This document shows, one piece after another, positions 22,191-33,339 of a stretch of DNA of 64,000 nucleotides. How positions within the stretch are numbered: the first letter of the stretch is position 1; every line of letters begins with the position of its first letter. The notes under the pieces are model-generated. The model saw nothing but the letters and a program-made list of their open reading frames with translations, ran no database searches and was not told the DNA's origin. This stretch comes from Cynocephalus volans (lineage: Eukaryota; Chordata; Mammalia; Dermoptera; Cynocephalidae): the NCBI RefSeq assembly GCF_027409185.1, contig NC_084463.1, positions 162,293,869 through 162,357,868 of the forward strand, written 5' to 3'. The position numbers were made by a program, and so were the translations under genes.

Positions 22191-23725
22191 TTAAAAAATT
22201 GAGATATATGTAGCGTACAATAAAATGTACAGATATAAAGTGTTCAGTTTGGTGAGTTTTTACAGTGTAATTGCCATAAAAGCAAGATAGAAAATATTTC
22301 CATCCCCTCAGAAAGTTCCCTGTGCCCCTTTGCAGCTAGTGTCTCCATATCTGTATCTAACTTATGTCACCATAGACAGGTTTGCTTGTTTGGTTTTCAT
22401 ATATATGGGATCACATCATGTGTTCTTCTGTGAGGGCTTCTTTCACTTAACATCATGCTTTTGAGATTTGTCTATGTGTTTCCATAGTTCTTTTCTATTG
22501 CTGAATGTATTATTGTGTATATATACATCACAGTTTGTTCATCTGTTCTCCTTTTGATGGACATTTAGGTTGTTTTCAGTGTTTGGCTGTTAGGAATAAG
22601 GCTGCAATAAATATTCTTGTGCAAGTCTTGATGTTGACATGTTTTCGTTTATCTTAAGAACATACAGAGGAGTAATTATTGGGTCATATGGTGAATGTAT
22701 GCTTAACTTTATAAAGAAATTGCCAAACTGCTTAACCATTTTACACTCCCACAGCAATGTATAAGAAGAGCTGAACTTGCCTCCATATCCTTGCAAACAT
22801 TTGGTCTTTGATATCAGCCATTCTAGTTAGTGTGAAGTGGTATCTTGTGATTTTAATTTGTATTTCTCTGATGACTAATCATGTTGAGCCCCTTTTCATG
22901 TGCATGTTGGTTATTTGTAATCTTTTTTGATGATGTGTCTGTTCAAGTCTTTTGTGCCCCCTCTCCTTTTTTTGGTTTATTCATCTTTTAATTATTGATT
23001 TGAATAGTCATACATTGCTTAATGACAGGGATATGTTCTGAGAAATGCGTCAGTAGGTGATTTCATTGTTGTGTGAATGCCGTAGAATGTACTTAACAAA
23101 CCCAGATAGTATAGCCTATCACACACCTAGGCTGTATGGTAATAGTCTGTTGCTCCTAGGCTGCAAACCTGTACAACATGTGACTGTACTCAATACTGTG
23201 GGCAATTATAACACAATGGTAAATGTTTGTATATCTAAACATAGGAAGGGTAAAAATCCAGTGTAAAAGATTAAAAAAAAAAATGGTACACCTGTATAGG
23301 GCACTTAACATGAATGGAACTTGCAAGACTGAAAGTTGCTGTGGATGAGTCAGAGTGAGTGGTGTGTGAATGTGAAGGCCTAAGACAATACGCTACTATT
23401 GACTTTAATAAACACTACTGTTAGGCTACACTTAATTTATAAAAAATAAAGTGAGCAATAACCTTACGAGAGCTATGATGTCACGAGGTGGTAAAAAAAT
23501 TTTAGCTCCATTATAATGTTATGGGACCACCTTCATATTTGTGGTTCATCCTTGACCAAAATGTTATGTGGCACGTGATTATAATTCTATTTGTATTCTG
23601 GATACAAGTTCTTTGTTAGATGTATGTGCTGCAAATACTTTTTCCCAATCTGTGACTTGTCTCTTCATATTCTTAATGGTATATTTTGGTGAGCAGAATT
23701 TTAAAAATTTAATGTTTTGTCACAT
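22191..23725 (-). mobile_element. L1M fragment, antisense, split by a Tigger-like element
   Basis: Antisense L1 3'-UTR/ORF2 end: TTGATGGACATTTAGGTTGT, GCTGCAATAAATATTCTTGT and TCTGATGACTAATCATGTTG, continuing after the insertion with TTGTATTCTGGATACAAGTT. Confidence 0.82.
23007..23580 (-). mobile_element. Tigger-type DNA transposon nested in L1
   Basis: GTCATACATTGCTTAATGAC start, CACACACCTAGGCTGTATGG and TGCTCCTAGGCTGCAAACCT internally, ATTATAATGTTATGGGACCA near the end. Longer relative of the copy at 11967. Confidence 0.75.
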
Positions 23726-23744
23726 GCTTTTTAAAATTTGATCC

Positions 23745-23930
23745 TTGAGACATCCCTTTGAGGGGGAATATGGTAGTATCTCCATTTCTCCATTAGGAAT
23801 TTAGAGGCTCAGAGAGGTAAAATGACTTGCCCTAAAGTTCTACAACTAGTAAGTGGGAGAGCAGACTGGAAACCAGGTCTAATTACTTCAGGTTGAATTT
23901 CTTTCCATTACACCATATTCTCCCTTTCTC
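23745..23930 (-). repeat. MIR SINE
   Basis: AGGCTCAGAGAGGTAAAATG, ACTTGCCCTAAAGTTCTACA and CTGGAAACCAGGTCT. Confidence 0.7.
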
Positions 23931-24079
23931 TTTTCCCATTACCTGAAAATGATACCATACTCTCTACTTTCTCTTAAAATTCTGTGCCCTCTTTTACTTT
24001 TGGACGTTTGCTTATGTAGTTCCTTTTGAGTTGAAAACTGTCCCACACTCCCCTCTAACTCTGTCCTTCAGGTTTCAGC

Positions 24080-24288
24080 TTAGATGTTATATATCCTCTG
24101 TGAAATTTTTGACATCTTCCTCCTTTCCTACTAGATAGGGTGCCTCTTCCATTTCTTTAACGTTTGATTTTTCTGATGTCATAGCATACTCTGATTGTTC
24201 CACTAATTTTCTCTAGATTCTGAGGGCAAGAACCAGGACAGTCTCATTTACCAGAGTATTGACAGTGTCTGGCACCTGGTAGATGTTA
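24080..24288 (+). repeat. L2 LINE fragment
   Basis: TTCTGAGGGCAAGAACCAGG, GACAGTGTCTGGCACCTGGT and AGATGTTAA. Confidence 0.55.
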
Positions 24289-24302
24289 AAAAGTTTAATG
24301 AA

Positions 24303-24471
24303 GGGCCAGCCTGTGGCTCACTTGGGAGAGTGTGGTGCTGATAACACCAAGGCCTCGGATTTGGATCCCTATATAGGGATGGCCTGTTAGCTCACTTGGG
24401 GGAGCGTGGTGCTAATAACACCATGTCAATGGTTAAGTTCCCCTTACCGGTCATCTTTTAGGGGAAAAAAT
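24303..24471 (+). repeat. CYN SINE dimer
   Basis: Exact 13-bp TSD AAAGTTTAATGAA at 24290-24302 and 24472-24484. Confidence 0.92.
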
Positions 24472-24539
24472 AAAGTTTAATGAATTCAGTTGAATATAAT
24501 TCTCTCCCCATCTACTTGTGACAAACTCTTTTTTTGGTG

Positions 24540-24627
24540 TGTGTGGGGGGAGTGGCTGGCCGGTATTGGGATCCGAACCCTTGACCTTGGTGTTACAACA
24601 CCGTATTCTGAGTTATCTGGCTAGCCC
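24540..24627 (-). repeat. CYN-type SINE monomer
   Basis: GTGGCTGGCCGGTATTGGGA, GAACCCTTGACCTTGGTGTT and TTATCTGGCTAGCCC. Preceded by T/G-rich sequence. Confidence 0.78.
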
Positions 24628-24751
24628 TGTTTTATTCTTTTTTAAAAAATTATTTAAACATACGTCTTTAAAAGTGTGTTATTTCTTTATTAAAAACTTA
24701 TCAAGAGTAGTTTGAACAGTGCTTGCCTGCTGCTGCTTGAATAGATTTTTT

Positions 24752-24854
24752 TCTTTCTTTCTTTTTTTCTTTTTTTGCAGCTGGTTAGGATCAGGATCCA
24801 AATCCTTGACCTTTAACACTGCACTCTAACCAACTGAGTTAATCGGCCAGCCCT
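24752..24854 (-). repeat. CYN-type SINE monomer
   Basis: CTTT-rich tail complement, GCAGCTGGTTAGGATCAGGA, AACTGAGTTAATCGGCCAGC. Confidence 0.78.
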
Positions 24855-25228
24855 TTCTTGTATAACATGATAAAGAGGAAACATCTTTTGCATGCCTTGG
24901 CTTCCAACATGTCATCCTTTGCATTTTCAATATTGTAAAATATCTTTGTGATATTCCTGTAAGTTTTTTGCTGGTGTCACTTCCTCTGGACCATCTTTAT
25001 TCTTTTTGTCTTAATCGATTTCCTTATTTATGTTGATAAGTTTACCTTCACTATTCCTCTGCTGCATGTAACTCCATTTACTCTCTATTCAAATTTCACC
25101 TTCAGCATTACCACTTTTTATTTTGTTGCTTCCATTTTCATCTTTGTTGGCCAATTCCCTCTTCTGATTATCCATTTTTGTAAAATATCATGTGGGTTTA
25201 TCACCGGGAGACACGGAGTTAGCATAAC
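24855..25228. other. Intronic single-copy stretch
   Basis: Nothing recognised. Confidence 0.4.
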
Positions 25229-25314
25229 TACAGATGGTCAGCCACTAATGATGGTTCGATTTGACGTTTTTTCCGACCCTACGATGGTGCAAAAGTGATA
25301 AGCATTCAGTAGAA

Positions 25315-25359
25315 TGTCATATCATATATTTATTCTCTAATGAATCATGGTTAACAAAG

Positions 25360-25397
<38 letters not shown>

Positions 25398-25845
25398 TGA
25401 CCAGTAAGGGGATCTTAACCCTTGACTTGGTGTTGTCAGCACCACACTCAGCCAGTGAGTGAACCGGCCATCCGTATATGGAATCCGAACCCGGGGCCTT
25501 GGTGTTATCAGCACCGCACTCTACCGAGTGAGCCACGGGCCGGCCCAACAAAGTACTTTTATATACATACAGTATCTCATCTGATCTCCCTGTAAACCAT
25601 AGCTACAGTCACTAAAATTAATATGGTGAGATACATATTTCTGTAAGGACTTAATCTAATCTAATATTATAAAAATCAAAGCATTTGCATTTGTGCTTAT
25701 TCACACACTCTTTATACAGGAGGTACTTGTTTTTCATGGTCCCAATATGTGCGGGTTTTAGTTACCACAATATTAAATAGCATCAGTACCCCAACAAGAT
25801 GAGTTCAAATTTCAGTTACCGTGGTGAGTAGTTGCATAAAGTACA
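25315..25845. repeat. About 340-bp unit, left copy (inverted partner at 26275-26614)
   Basis: It starts TGTCATATCA and ends AAAGTACA, bounded by GCATTCAGTAGAA (25302-25314) and GTATTCAGTAGAA (25846-25858). Without the CYN at 25367-25546 and its duplicated 14 bp it is about 337 bp. Its reverse complement matches 26275-26614 along the full length. I do not recognise the family. Confidence 0.75.
25367..25546 (-). repeat. CYN SINE dimer inside the 340-bp unit
   Basis: Exact 14-bp TSD AACAAAGTACTTTT at 25353-25366 and 25547-25560; long T tract on +. Confidence 0.93.
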
Positions 25846-26274
25846 GTATTCAGTAGAAACTGTACTTTCAGTACCATACAAGCATTTTACTTTTCACTTT
25901 CAGTACAATATTCAATAAATTAGATGAGATATTCAACACTTTATTATAAGATAGGCTTTGTGTTAGATGGTTTTGCCCAACTCTAGACTAATGTAATTGT
26001 TTTGAACACATTTAAGTTAGGCTAGGCAAAGCTATGATGTTTGGTAGGTTAGATGTATTAAGTGCGTTTTTGACTTAAGATATTTCCAACTTACAATGGA
26101 CTTATTGGGACATAACTCTGTTGTAAGTTAAGGAGCACCTGTATGTGCTTTGCTGGCTGTTCATGAACTGAGTAACATGCCCAGTAACCCATCAGTGACA
26201 GACTGGTCATTCATCATGATGCACATCTGTTATTTACATAGTGATTTGTGGACTGAAGAGCTAGCAACAAAGTT

Positions 26275-26614
26275 TGTACTTTATGCAACTGCTCACAGTT
26301 CCTATGCCATAGTAACTGAAATTTGAACTCATTGTTGGGGTATTGATGATATTTAAAACTGTGGTAACTGAATTCATACATATTGGGACCATGCAAAACA
26401 AGTATTGCCTGTATAAAGAGAGAGTGCGAATGAGCACAAATGCTTTGATTTTTGTAGTATTAGATTAACTCCTTGCAGAAAAATTTATGTCACTGTATTC
26501 ATTTTTAGTGACTGTAGCTACGTTTAACAGGGAGGATCAGATGAGACACTGCATGTATATCAAAGTCCTTTGTTAACCACGATACATTATAGAGAACAAA
26601 TACGTGGTATGACA
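26275..26614. repeat. About 340-bp unit, right copy (inverted)
   Basis: TGTACTTTATGCAACTGCTC to CGTGGTATGACA. Inverted relative to the left copy with scattered substitutions and small indels; no clear TSD of its own. It directly abuts a MIR on the right. Confidence 0.75.
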
Positions 26615-26624
26615 GGGCAACCAA

Positions 26625-26860
26625 CATTTACTGAATAGCTCTAAGGTGACAGGTAAGTATTTTAGATATTTTACATGTATCAGGTATATCATTTGATCCT
26701 TACAACAACCTTCTGAAGTTGGTGGTATTTTATGCAATCTCATTTTACAGATGAGGAAACTGAGGCTCAGGGCTTACATAAGCTTAGTAAGTAGCAGAGC
26801 TAGGATTCAACCTTAGGTCTGTCTGGCTCCAAACCCATATTCATTCTACTGCTACTCTAC
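26625..26860 (-). repeat. MIR SINE
   Basis: TCCTTACAACAACCTTCTGA, TTTTACAGATGAGGAAACTG, AGCAGAGCTAGGATTCAACC: a well-kept antisense MIR. Confidence 0.85.
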
Positions 26861-26935
26861 TTTTGGTGGTGGTTGTTTAAGGGGGTACTTCCAGAGTTTG
26901 TTGGGCATTCTTTGATAGTGGCTAAATTGAGACTT

Positions 26936-27025
26936 AGCTCAGTTGGTTATAGCATGGTGTTGATAACACCAAGGTCCAGCATTCAATCCCTGTACTGCCC
27001 AGCAAAAAATAAAATTAAATTAAAC
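26936..27025 (+). repeat. CYN-type SINE monomer
   Basis: AGCTCAGTTGGTTATAGCAT and TTCAATCCCTGTACTGCCCA with an A-rich tail. TSD AAATTGAGRCTT at 26924-26935 and 27026-27037. Confidence 0.85.
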
Positions 27026-27039
27026 AAATTGAGGCTTCA

Positions 27040-27850
27040 GTATGGGAAAGGAGCATTATGGGTATATTTTAAGTTTATTGAGCTGTAAGTGGTTAGATTC
27101 AGGTTAAACATTTTGGCGAAAGTGCTACGTAGGTGATGTATACTTACTGCATCATACCAGGAGACCTAGTATCAGATTGTCTCATTCTTGGTGATAAGTT
27201 TGATCACTTTGTTACTGGTGTGACTGTCAGATCTCATCTATAAAAATATGTTTTTTCTTTATAATTAGAAAATAATTGTGGGGTAGTGCTTTAGGATTCC
27301 CTCAACAATCTTTCACTAATCCATTTATTTTATTACATTACATTTTATAAAAATGTAAAAATTAAACAAAAACTTTTTTATTTTTATTTTATTTTATTTT
27401 TTTGCAGAAAAGAGAATAGGTGATCTCAAAAGAAAAAAAAGGTCTAAGGTACTATCAAGCTTTTATCCTTTTATAACAAAGGACTTTACAATTCCTTACT
27501 TATTTTAGAATTATGTACTCTATGACATATGTCAAAGGCATTGTTCTGTATTCTGATTGTTACTGTCTAACAGTATGCACATGCTTGGCCTGTTAAACTT
27601 TTCAGAGTTTTCTTTTAAATGGGCATCAGTAGGCAGAATGTAGCACTTAGTTGTAGAAATATTCAAGAGAAAACAGAACTTGAGATCTACTTGGTTGGTC
27701 TAGACGTAGTGGCAAAGGAAAGAGAATAGTTATTTTGTGATTATAAGTAGATCAAACTGGGTGAATTGTGATGATAGGACTTCAGGAAACAGGATTAAAT
27801 AATGGCTTCTCTGGAAATGGGAGATCTTGAACTGATGAGGGAAGAGAGGC
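27040..27850. other. Intronic single-copy stretch
   Basis: AT-rich, with TTTTATTTTATTTTATTTTT at about 27377-27402; nothing else recognised. Confidence 0.45.
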
Positions 27851-27875
27851 AGCAAAGTAATAATTTTTTTTAAAG

Positions 27876-27921
27876 ATCCCCTTACTGGTCATCTTTTCAA
27901 AAATAAAAATTTTAAAAAATA
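27876..27921 (+). repeat. Extremely 5'-truncated CYN SINE (tail only)
   Basis: Only ATCCCCTTACTGGTCATCTT plus an A-rich tail remains, between copies of AAAGTAATAATTTTTTTAAA-G at 27854-27875 (one extra T) and 27922-27942. This is a genuine insertion that was truncated at birth, not a later deletion. Confidence 0.8.
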
Positions 27922-27944
27922 AAGTAATAATTTTTTTAAAGCCA

Positions 27945-29510
27945 GTCAAATTTAGTAGCAGAGGGTTGTATACCCACTTTTGTGACACTAATGTTAATAA
28001 GTTCTGACCAGTTGAGAACTAATGATTTTTGAAAGAAAAGTGGGAAAAGCACATTATAGAACTTAATTGTCTTGAAATCTGAATGAATTTATTGAGTCTC
28101 AGTGAGAAGGTACCTTGATAATGGGACGAGGAAGAGAGAAAGAAGAGTTGATCTAACAGGGTAGGGAAGAATAACTAGAATTGTTAGTTTTTAAGATTTT
28201 GATGTTCTTAAAGTAGAACTGGGAATGGAGTTTGGGAAAGGAACTTGAAACAGCATGTTAAATATAAACTGAAGCTAACCAATACAAAATGAGCAATGTT
28301 AAAACTGAATGAAAAATATTCATTTATTCTCATTTTTTTGCTGTAGAAAACTTTTAGTTTAATATTGATTATAATGCGATGCTTTCCCCCCTCATTTGAG
28401 TGGTTTTTATCATTTATTCCTTAACTGGAGGATAAAAGTGTTTCATAAAAATTTATCAAACACACATAGCTTTCTGATCTCACATAGGGTAATGTTAATA
28501 TGTTTGAAACACCCTCAGAACCTAGCTGAGAACTAATGTTAATTTGTAGCCGTAGCAGTTAAGATCTCCTGAACCAGAAATAAGCCAGAAAAGCTATGCA
28601 AGATGGAACAGAGCTAAGATTTATGAAAGTGTCTGCTGTATAAGTCCCACAGTATGTAATCAACTTAAAAACAAACACCATTATTGATGATTTGCTGTAG
28701 GAGAGTAGAAATAAGTCTTGTTTATATTTCATCCAGGCTTAACTAGATCTTTTGTGCCATCCTGGGAAAGGTCAGGTTAAAAGATATGCCTTTCACTGGA
28801 TTTCAAGAGTCAGTGAACCTAGCTAAACCTTATTAAAGTAGGAAGGAATGAGAATTTCAAGAATCAAGGGCTGTCCCCAGAGACTGTGTAGTTTCCTTAT
28901 CTTAGAGATTCTTGTAGCAAGACTTCTCAAGCTGATCTAGTGGTGATGTAAATCATCTCAGTGCATACATATTAATTGATTCACTTAAAATCTTTACTAG
29001 ACGACTTATACTTCGTTTAAGTATTTGTCGCTAAGGCTGTCCTTTAAGAAAATTAGGGTTTTTGTGTGGAATAAAACTCAAATTTTAGGTAACAATCATG
29101 TGGTTTTTTTCCCCCCATCAGAAACAAATAATCTACACCCTAAAGTGCAATTCAGTTGAAATTGTCTACCGTATTTTGCCTAGAATTAACCAGAAGAGCT
29201 GGAGTAGGGGCTGGTGGTTATATAGCTCAGTACTACAAATCTACTTAAATCTCTTAAACTTTTTGTAGGTTTGGATGTTATAACCATGTTTAACATGGTG
29301 GTTAATAAGCCAGTCAAGAAATATTGCAAAAAAAGAATGAGGCTGGCAGATAAATAAACAGATTTTTTTTTTTTCTGGAGCTCTTTAACAGTGGCAGAAG
29401 TTAAAAAGTATTTTCTCTTTACTCCAGAATTAACTGATTATTCCCTCCTTGAATTAGTTGACTGTTCTCTTATTAAGGCTATACACTGATTTTGGTGGAG
29501 GCCCTTCCAG
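27945..29510. other. Intronic single-copy stretch
   Basis: No repeat recognised except a possible tRNA-SINE head scrap at 29205-29235. This is one of the longest repeat-poor parts of the intron. Confidence 0.45.
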
Positions 29511-29514
29511 GCCC

Positions 29515-29690
29515 CAACATTTGTGTGACCTTGAACAGGGCACTTCTTAACCTCTCTGAGACTCATTTCTAAATTGGGGGTGGTAAGGATACCTACCTTT
29601 TTAGGGTTGATTGAGGATTTAATGAGATAATGTAGACAAGGAACTTTTAATAAATGATATCTATTATAATTCTCAAAGCTTAATAAATTA
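29515..29690 (+). repeat. MIR SINE
   Basis: TGTGTGACCTTGAACAGGGC, CTTAACCTCTCTGAGACTCA, GAGGATTTAATGAGATAATG in sense order. Confidence 0.82.
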
Positions 29691-29884
29691 TATTATCAGT
29701 CAGTTTTAAACTTTTCAAGTCTGATTTTTAATTATACAGATAATATATGGGTGCATTATTTTTAACATTAGAATATTACCAATAAGGCTGAAGATCCCCT
29801 TGGCCTCACCAATCCTAATCTCTTCACCAGAGGTAACCATTTCATCAGTTTGTGTATCCTTCCAAGTCTTTTTCTTTGCTTCTG

Positions 29885-29940
29885 TGCACGCGCGCATGCA
29901 CACACACACGCACGCGCGCACACACACGCACACACACACA
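29885..29940. repeat. Alternating purine-pyrimidine microsatellite (CA/CG mix)
   Basis: GCACGCGCGCATGCACACAC followed by more CACGCACGCGCGCACA repeats; a potential Z-DNA former with several CpGs. Confidence 0.9.
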
Positions 29941-31145
29941 AAAATATTTTCTGCTTAATAGATCAAGAATAAAAAAGATAGTAATTTAGTAACTTTGTAA
30001 ATGTTACAATTACTAGATATTGAAATCTGCATTTTGTAGACTCAGTAACCAAAAGGAAAGCAAAATTCAACAATTTGCTATGTAGTGGCAGATCTTGCAC
30101 CAAATTATGGAATTCTTTACAACCTTAGAAAGGTTTAATCAAAAGGAAGAAGCTATGAGTGAGAAATATGGCTTCGAGCTGTTTAGCCTAAAAAATACAC
30201 ATTTGCTTTTCTGATTAATAAATATATCAGAACTTACAAATTTCACTCTCTCAATTTTCCTTAAATTCTACAACTAGGACTCAGAGATATCATTTGTTAG
30301 TCTGACAACTAAAAAGTGACGTATCCTTTTCTCAAAAAGATAAAAATTTTGCCATCACCTTTTTGGGAAGGAGTGGGGGAGAATGGTCGAGAAGAGCAAT
30401 TGAAACTGCTGTCTGTACGTCACGGATCCTCAGCATGTTTTATTTTCACAGTCACCTGTGGTATTTTTGTTGTTTGTTTGTGACATATACGCATTGCGAA
30501 GAGGATCCCAGGCCACTTAGGACAGGATATTGATCTTGAAGTGCTGGCAGTTGTTCTCCTGAATCCATTTGTTCAAGTGAAGGAATGTCAAGAGGAAGAG
30601 GCCATAGCTACTCTGGGAGCCGGGATCTAAGAACTGGAGAGTATGGCTTTGACCTAATCTCTCTTCCCTGGAGAATTAGAGGTCAGTTGGATAAAACTAT
30701 CGGAGGGAGGGTCAATAGACAAAGGAAAAGGCTGAGTTAAAATGGTGTTAATTCTAATAATATTGGGGTTTGGGGTGGGGTGGAGAGTGGAACGTAAGAT
30801 TCAGCTCCTCTTTTATCCTAGTCTTCAGGCTTTAACCTAGTGATGAGGCCAAAGGACAAAACCCCCACACCCAGCGTGAGTGGGAGGGAATGTGTAGTAT
30901 AGCCCACCTGCCCAGAATAGACATGTGATGATCTCCTCTGCAAGGAGGATGCTAGAAGCAGTGGTTGAATTTGTTTTGTAAATTATGCCTTGGTTAAATG
31001 TATGTTTGGCTGATTATTGTACCGAAAATATAGAACAATTTCAGAATATGTTGCCTTGGGAGATTCATACACATACATTAAAATTGCTTTCTTGGTAGCT
31101 AATTTTCTCAGCTCTGGTTCTTCTGCTGCTTCTAATAGCCTAGAG
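29941..31145. other. Intronic single-copy stretch
   Basis: No repeat recognised; 30360-30980 is less AT-rich than its surroundings. Confidence 0.45.
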
Positions 31146-31147
31146 TT

Positions 31148-31447
31148 ATGCTGTCCATTATTGTAGCCACTTGCCACCTGTGGCTGTTGAGCTTGTGAAA
31201 TGTGTTTAATCTGAATTGAGATGTGAATATAAAATAAACACTGAATCTTGAAGCCTCTATATGAAAAAATAATTATTTTTTATTGATGATATGTTGAAAT
31301 AGTATTATTGATTACATTTGAAATGATTTCTTGGGTTAAATGAAGTATATTATTAAAATTAATATCACCTTTTAAAAAATATGGCTATTAGGAAATTTAA
31401 AATTATGTATGCGTCTCACATTTTATTTCTGTTGAACCCTGCTGGCC
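31148..31447 (-). mobile_element. hAT-type MITE-like DNA transposon
   Basis: CTGTCCATTATTGTAGCCAC start, TGAATTGAGATGTGAATATA, and end TTCTGTTGAACCCTGCTGGC. It follows an old, common mammalian element of this class; exact name uncertain. A short related scrap lies at 47965-48010. Confidence 0.6.
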
Positions 31448-31648
31448 TGAAACAACCTGAGCCAAGGATGAATACTTCTTTTTTCTTGCTGTGAAATTCA
31501 TATGGGTCATTCCATAGATTTTGAGTGATTTCAGTTCAGTAAGAATGTTTAAGTCATCATTTAATAGATTCAGATTTTTTTTTTTTGGCTAGGAAAAAGA
31601 AACCATTTTAAATTTTATAATTCAGTGAGAATATAGGATTACAGTGCC

Positions 31649-31824
<176 letters not shown>

Positions 31825-32084
31825 CCAAGATTTCCTCTTGTAGTGCCTCTTACACCCATGTCCACAAGGAACTGGTCCTCCCAATCTTCCTACATTAAGC
31901 CTGTCCTTGGAAAAGTGATGCTCTTCTGTCACAGAAAAGGATCCTGGGACCAGGTATATTCCTCAACCCAGTTCTCAAGACACCCTCACCCCCAAAGAAT
32001 GAGGGAAATTAGGTTTAATATGTTATCATACAGTTTTATATAAGCTTTCTAGAGCCTGTTTTCTGCATTTATGCAGTAAATCTC

Positions 32085-32470
32085 CCCCCAGACCTTTTTT
32101 TATTTTGAGAAAGTTCAAACACAGAAAAGTTGAAATAGTGTAATGAACATCTGTGTACCTTGCATCTAGAGTCCCCAATTGTTTAAAAAAAAAGTCACAT
32201 TCTATGTTATTTTTGGCTGAATTATTTGAAAGTAATTTGCATATGTCATAACACATTATTCCTAAATATTTCAGCATGCCTCTCCTAAAAATAAGGACAT
32301 CATTTTACCACTAATCTATTGTTATACCTAAGAAAATTACAGTTCTGTAATATCTAATATTCATATTTTCCCAAATGTTCTAAACTAACTTTTATAGCTT
32401 TTTTTCTAACTTCAGTCCAGGTTTATGTATTGCATTTGACTATTGACTCTTCAGTCTCTCTTAGTCTGGA
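32085..32470 (-). mobile_element. L1ME-type 3'-UTR fragment, antisense
   Basis: GAAAAGTTGAAATAGTGTAA, TGAACATCTGTGTACCTTGC, ATTTCAGCATGCCTCTCC, and GACTCTTCAGTCTCTCTTAG. Confidence 0.65.
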
Positions 32471-33310
32471 ATAGAGGTAAACTACAACCCTGATACCAAA
32501 TCTGGCTAGTCATTTACTTTTGTAAAGCTCACCAGATAAGAATGATTTTTACATTTTTTCCTATATTTTTAAGAATTGAGGTAGAATTCACATAAGATGA
32601 AATTAATCATTTTTTAAAGTGTACAATTCAGTGTTATTTAATACATTCAAAATGTTTTGCAACCATCCCCTCTAGTTCCAAAACATTTGAAGCACCCTAA
32701 AAGGAAACCCAGTACCCATTAAGCAGTCACTCTCCATTCTCCCCTCCCCCGTCCCTTGGTAACCACTCTGTGGATTTCCATCTCTATGGATTGATCTATT
32801 CTGGATGTTTCATAAAAATGGAATAATACAGTCTATGACCTTTTGTGTCTGGCTTTTTTCACTTAGCACAGTTTTGAGGTTTATCCATGTTGTAGCATGT
32901 ATCACTATTTCATTCCTTTTTGTGGCTGAGTAACATTCCATTGTATTGAGAGATTACATTTTGTTTATCTATCATCCACTGATGGGCATTTGAGTTTCTA
33001 CCTTTTGGCTGTTGTGAATGGATGCTCTTGTGAACATTTGCATACAAGTATTTTTGTTTGAATACCTGTTTTTAATTCTTTGGTTTTTACATTTTTAAAT
33101 GGTTAAAAAAATCAAAGGAAGAATAATATTTCATGATGTATGAAAACTACATGAAATTGAAATTTCAGTGTCCGTAAATTAAGCTATGCTTACTCATTTA
33201 CATGTTGTCTATGGCTGCTTTCATGATATAGGTAGAGACTGTATGGCCCACAAAGTTTAAAATATTTACTGTCTAGCCCTGTACAGTAAAAGCTTCTAGA
33301 CTCTGAACAG
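32471..33310 (+). mobile_element. hAT-type element split by an L1 insertion
   Basis: AAACTACAACCCTGATACCA and AAATCTGGCTAGTCATTTAC on the left (32471-32535). On the right (33185-33310) are CATGTTGTCTATGGCTGCTT, CTGTATGGCCCACAAAGTTT and ATATTTACTGTCTAGCCCTG. The two halves join into one element when the L1 at about 32560-33175 is removed. Confidence 0.65.
32560..33175 (-). mobile_element. L1M 3' end, antisense, inside the hAT element
   Basis: AGAATTGAGGTAGAATTCAC, GTGTACAATTCAGTGTTATT, TCCATTGTATTGAGAGATTA, CACTGATGGGCATTTGAGTT. Confidence 0.8.
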
Positions 33311-33339
33311 TTCCTTTTTTTTTTTTCTTTTTTTTTTTT

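Larger units (their letters stand above)
25231..26141 (-). mobile_element. Tigger-type non-autonomous DNA transposon carrying an insert
   Basis: Left end CAGATGGTCAGCCACTAATG, right end GTAAGTTAAGGAGCACCTG, both flanked by TA (25229-25230, 26142-26143). The inner part TTTTCACTTTCAGTACAATA and ATATTCAACACTTTATTATA is typical of this Tigger-like consensus. A foreign unit (25315-25845) is inserted in it. Confidence 0.72.
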
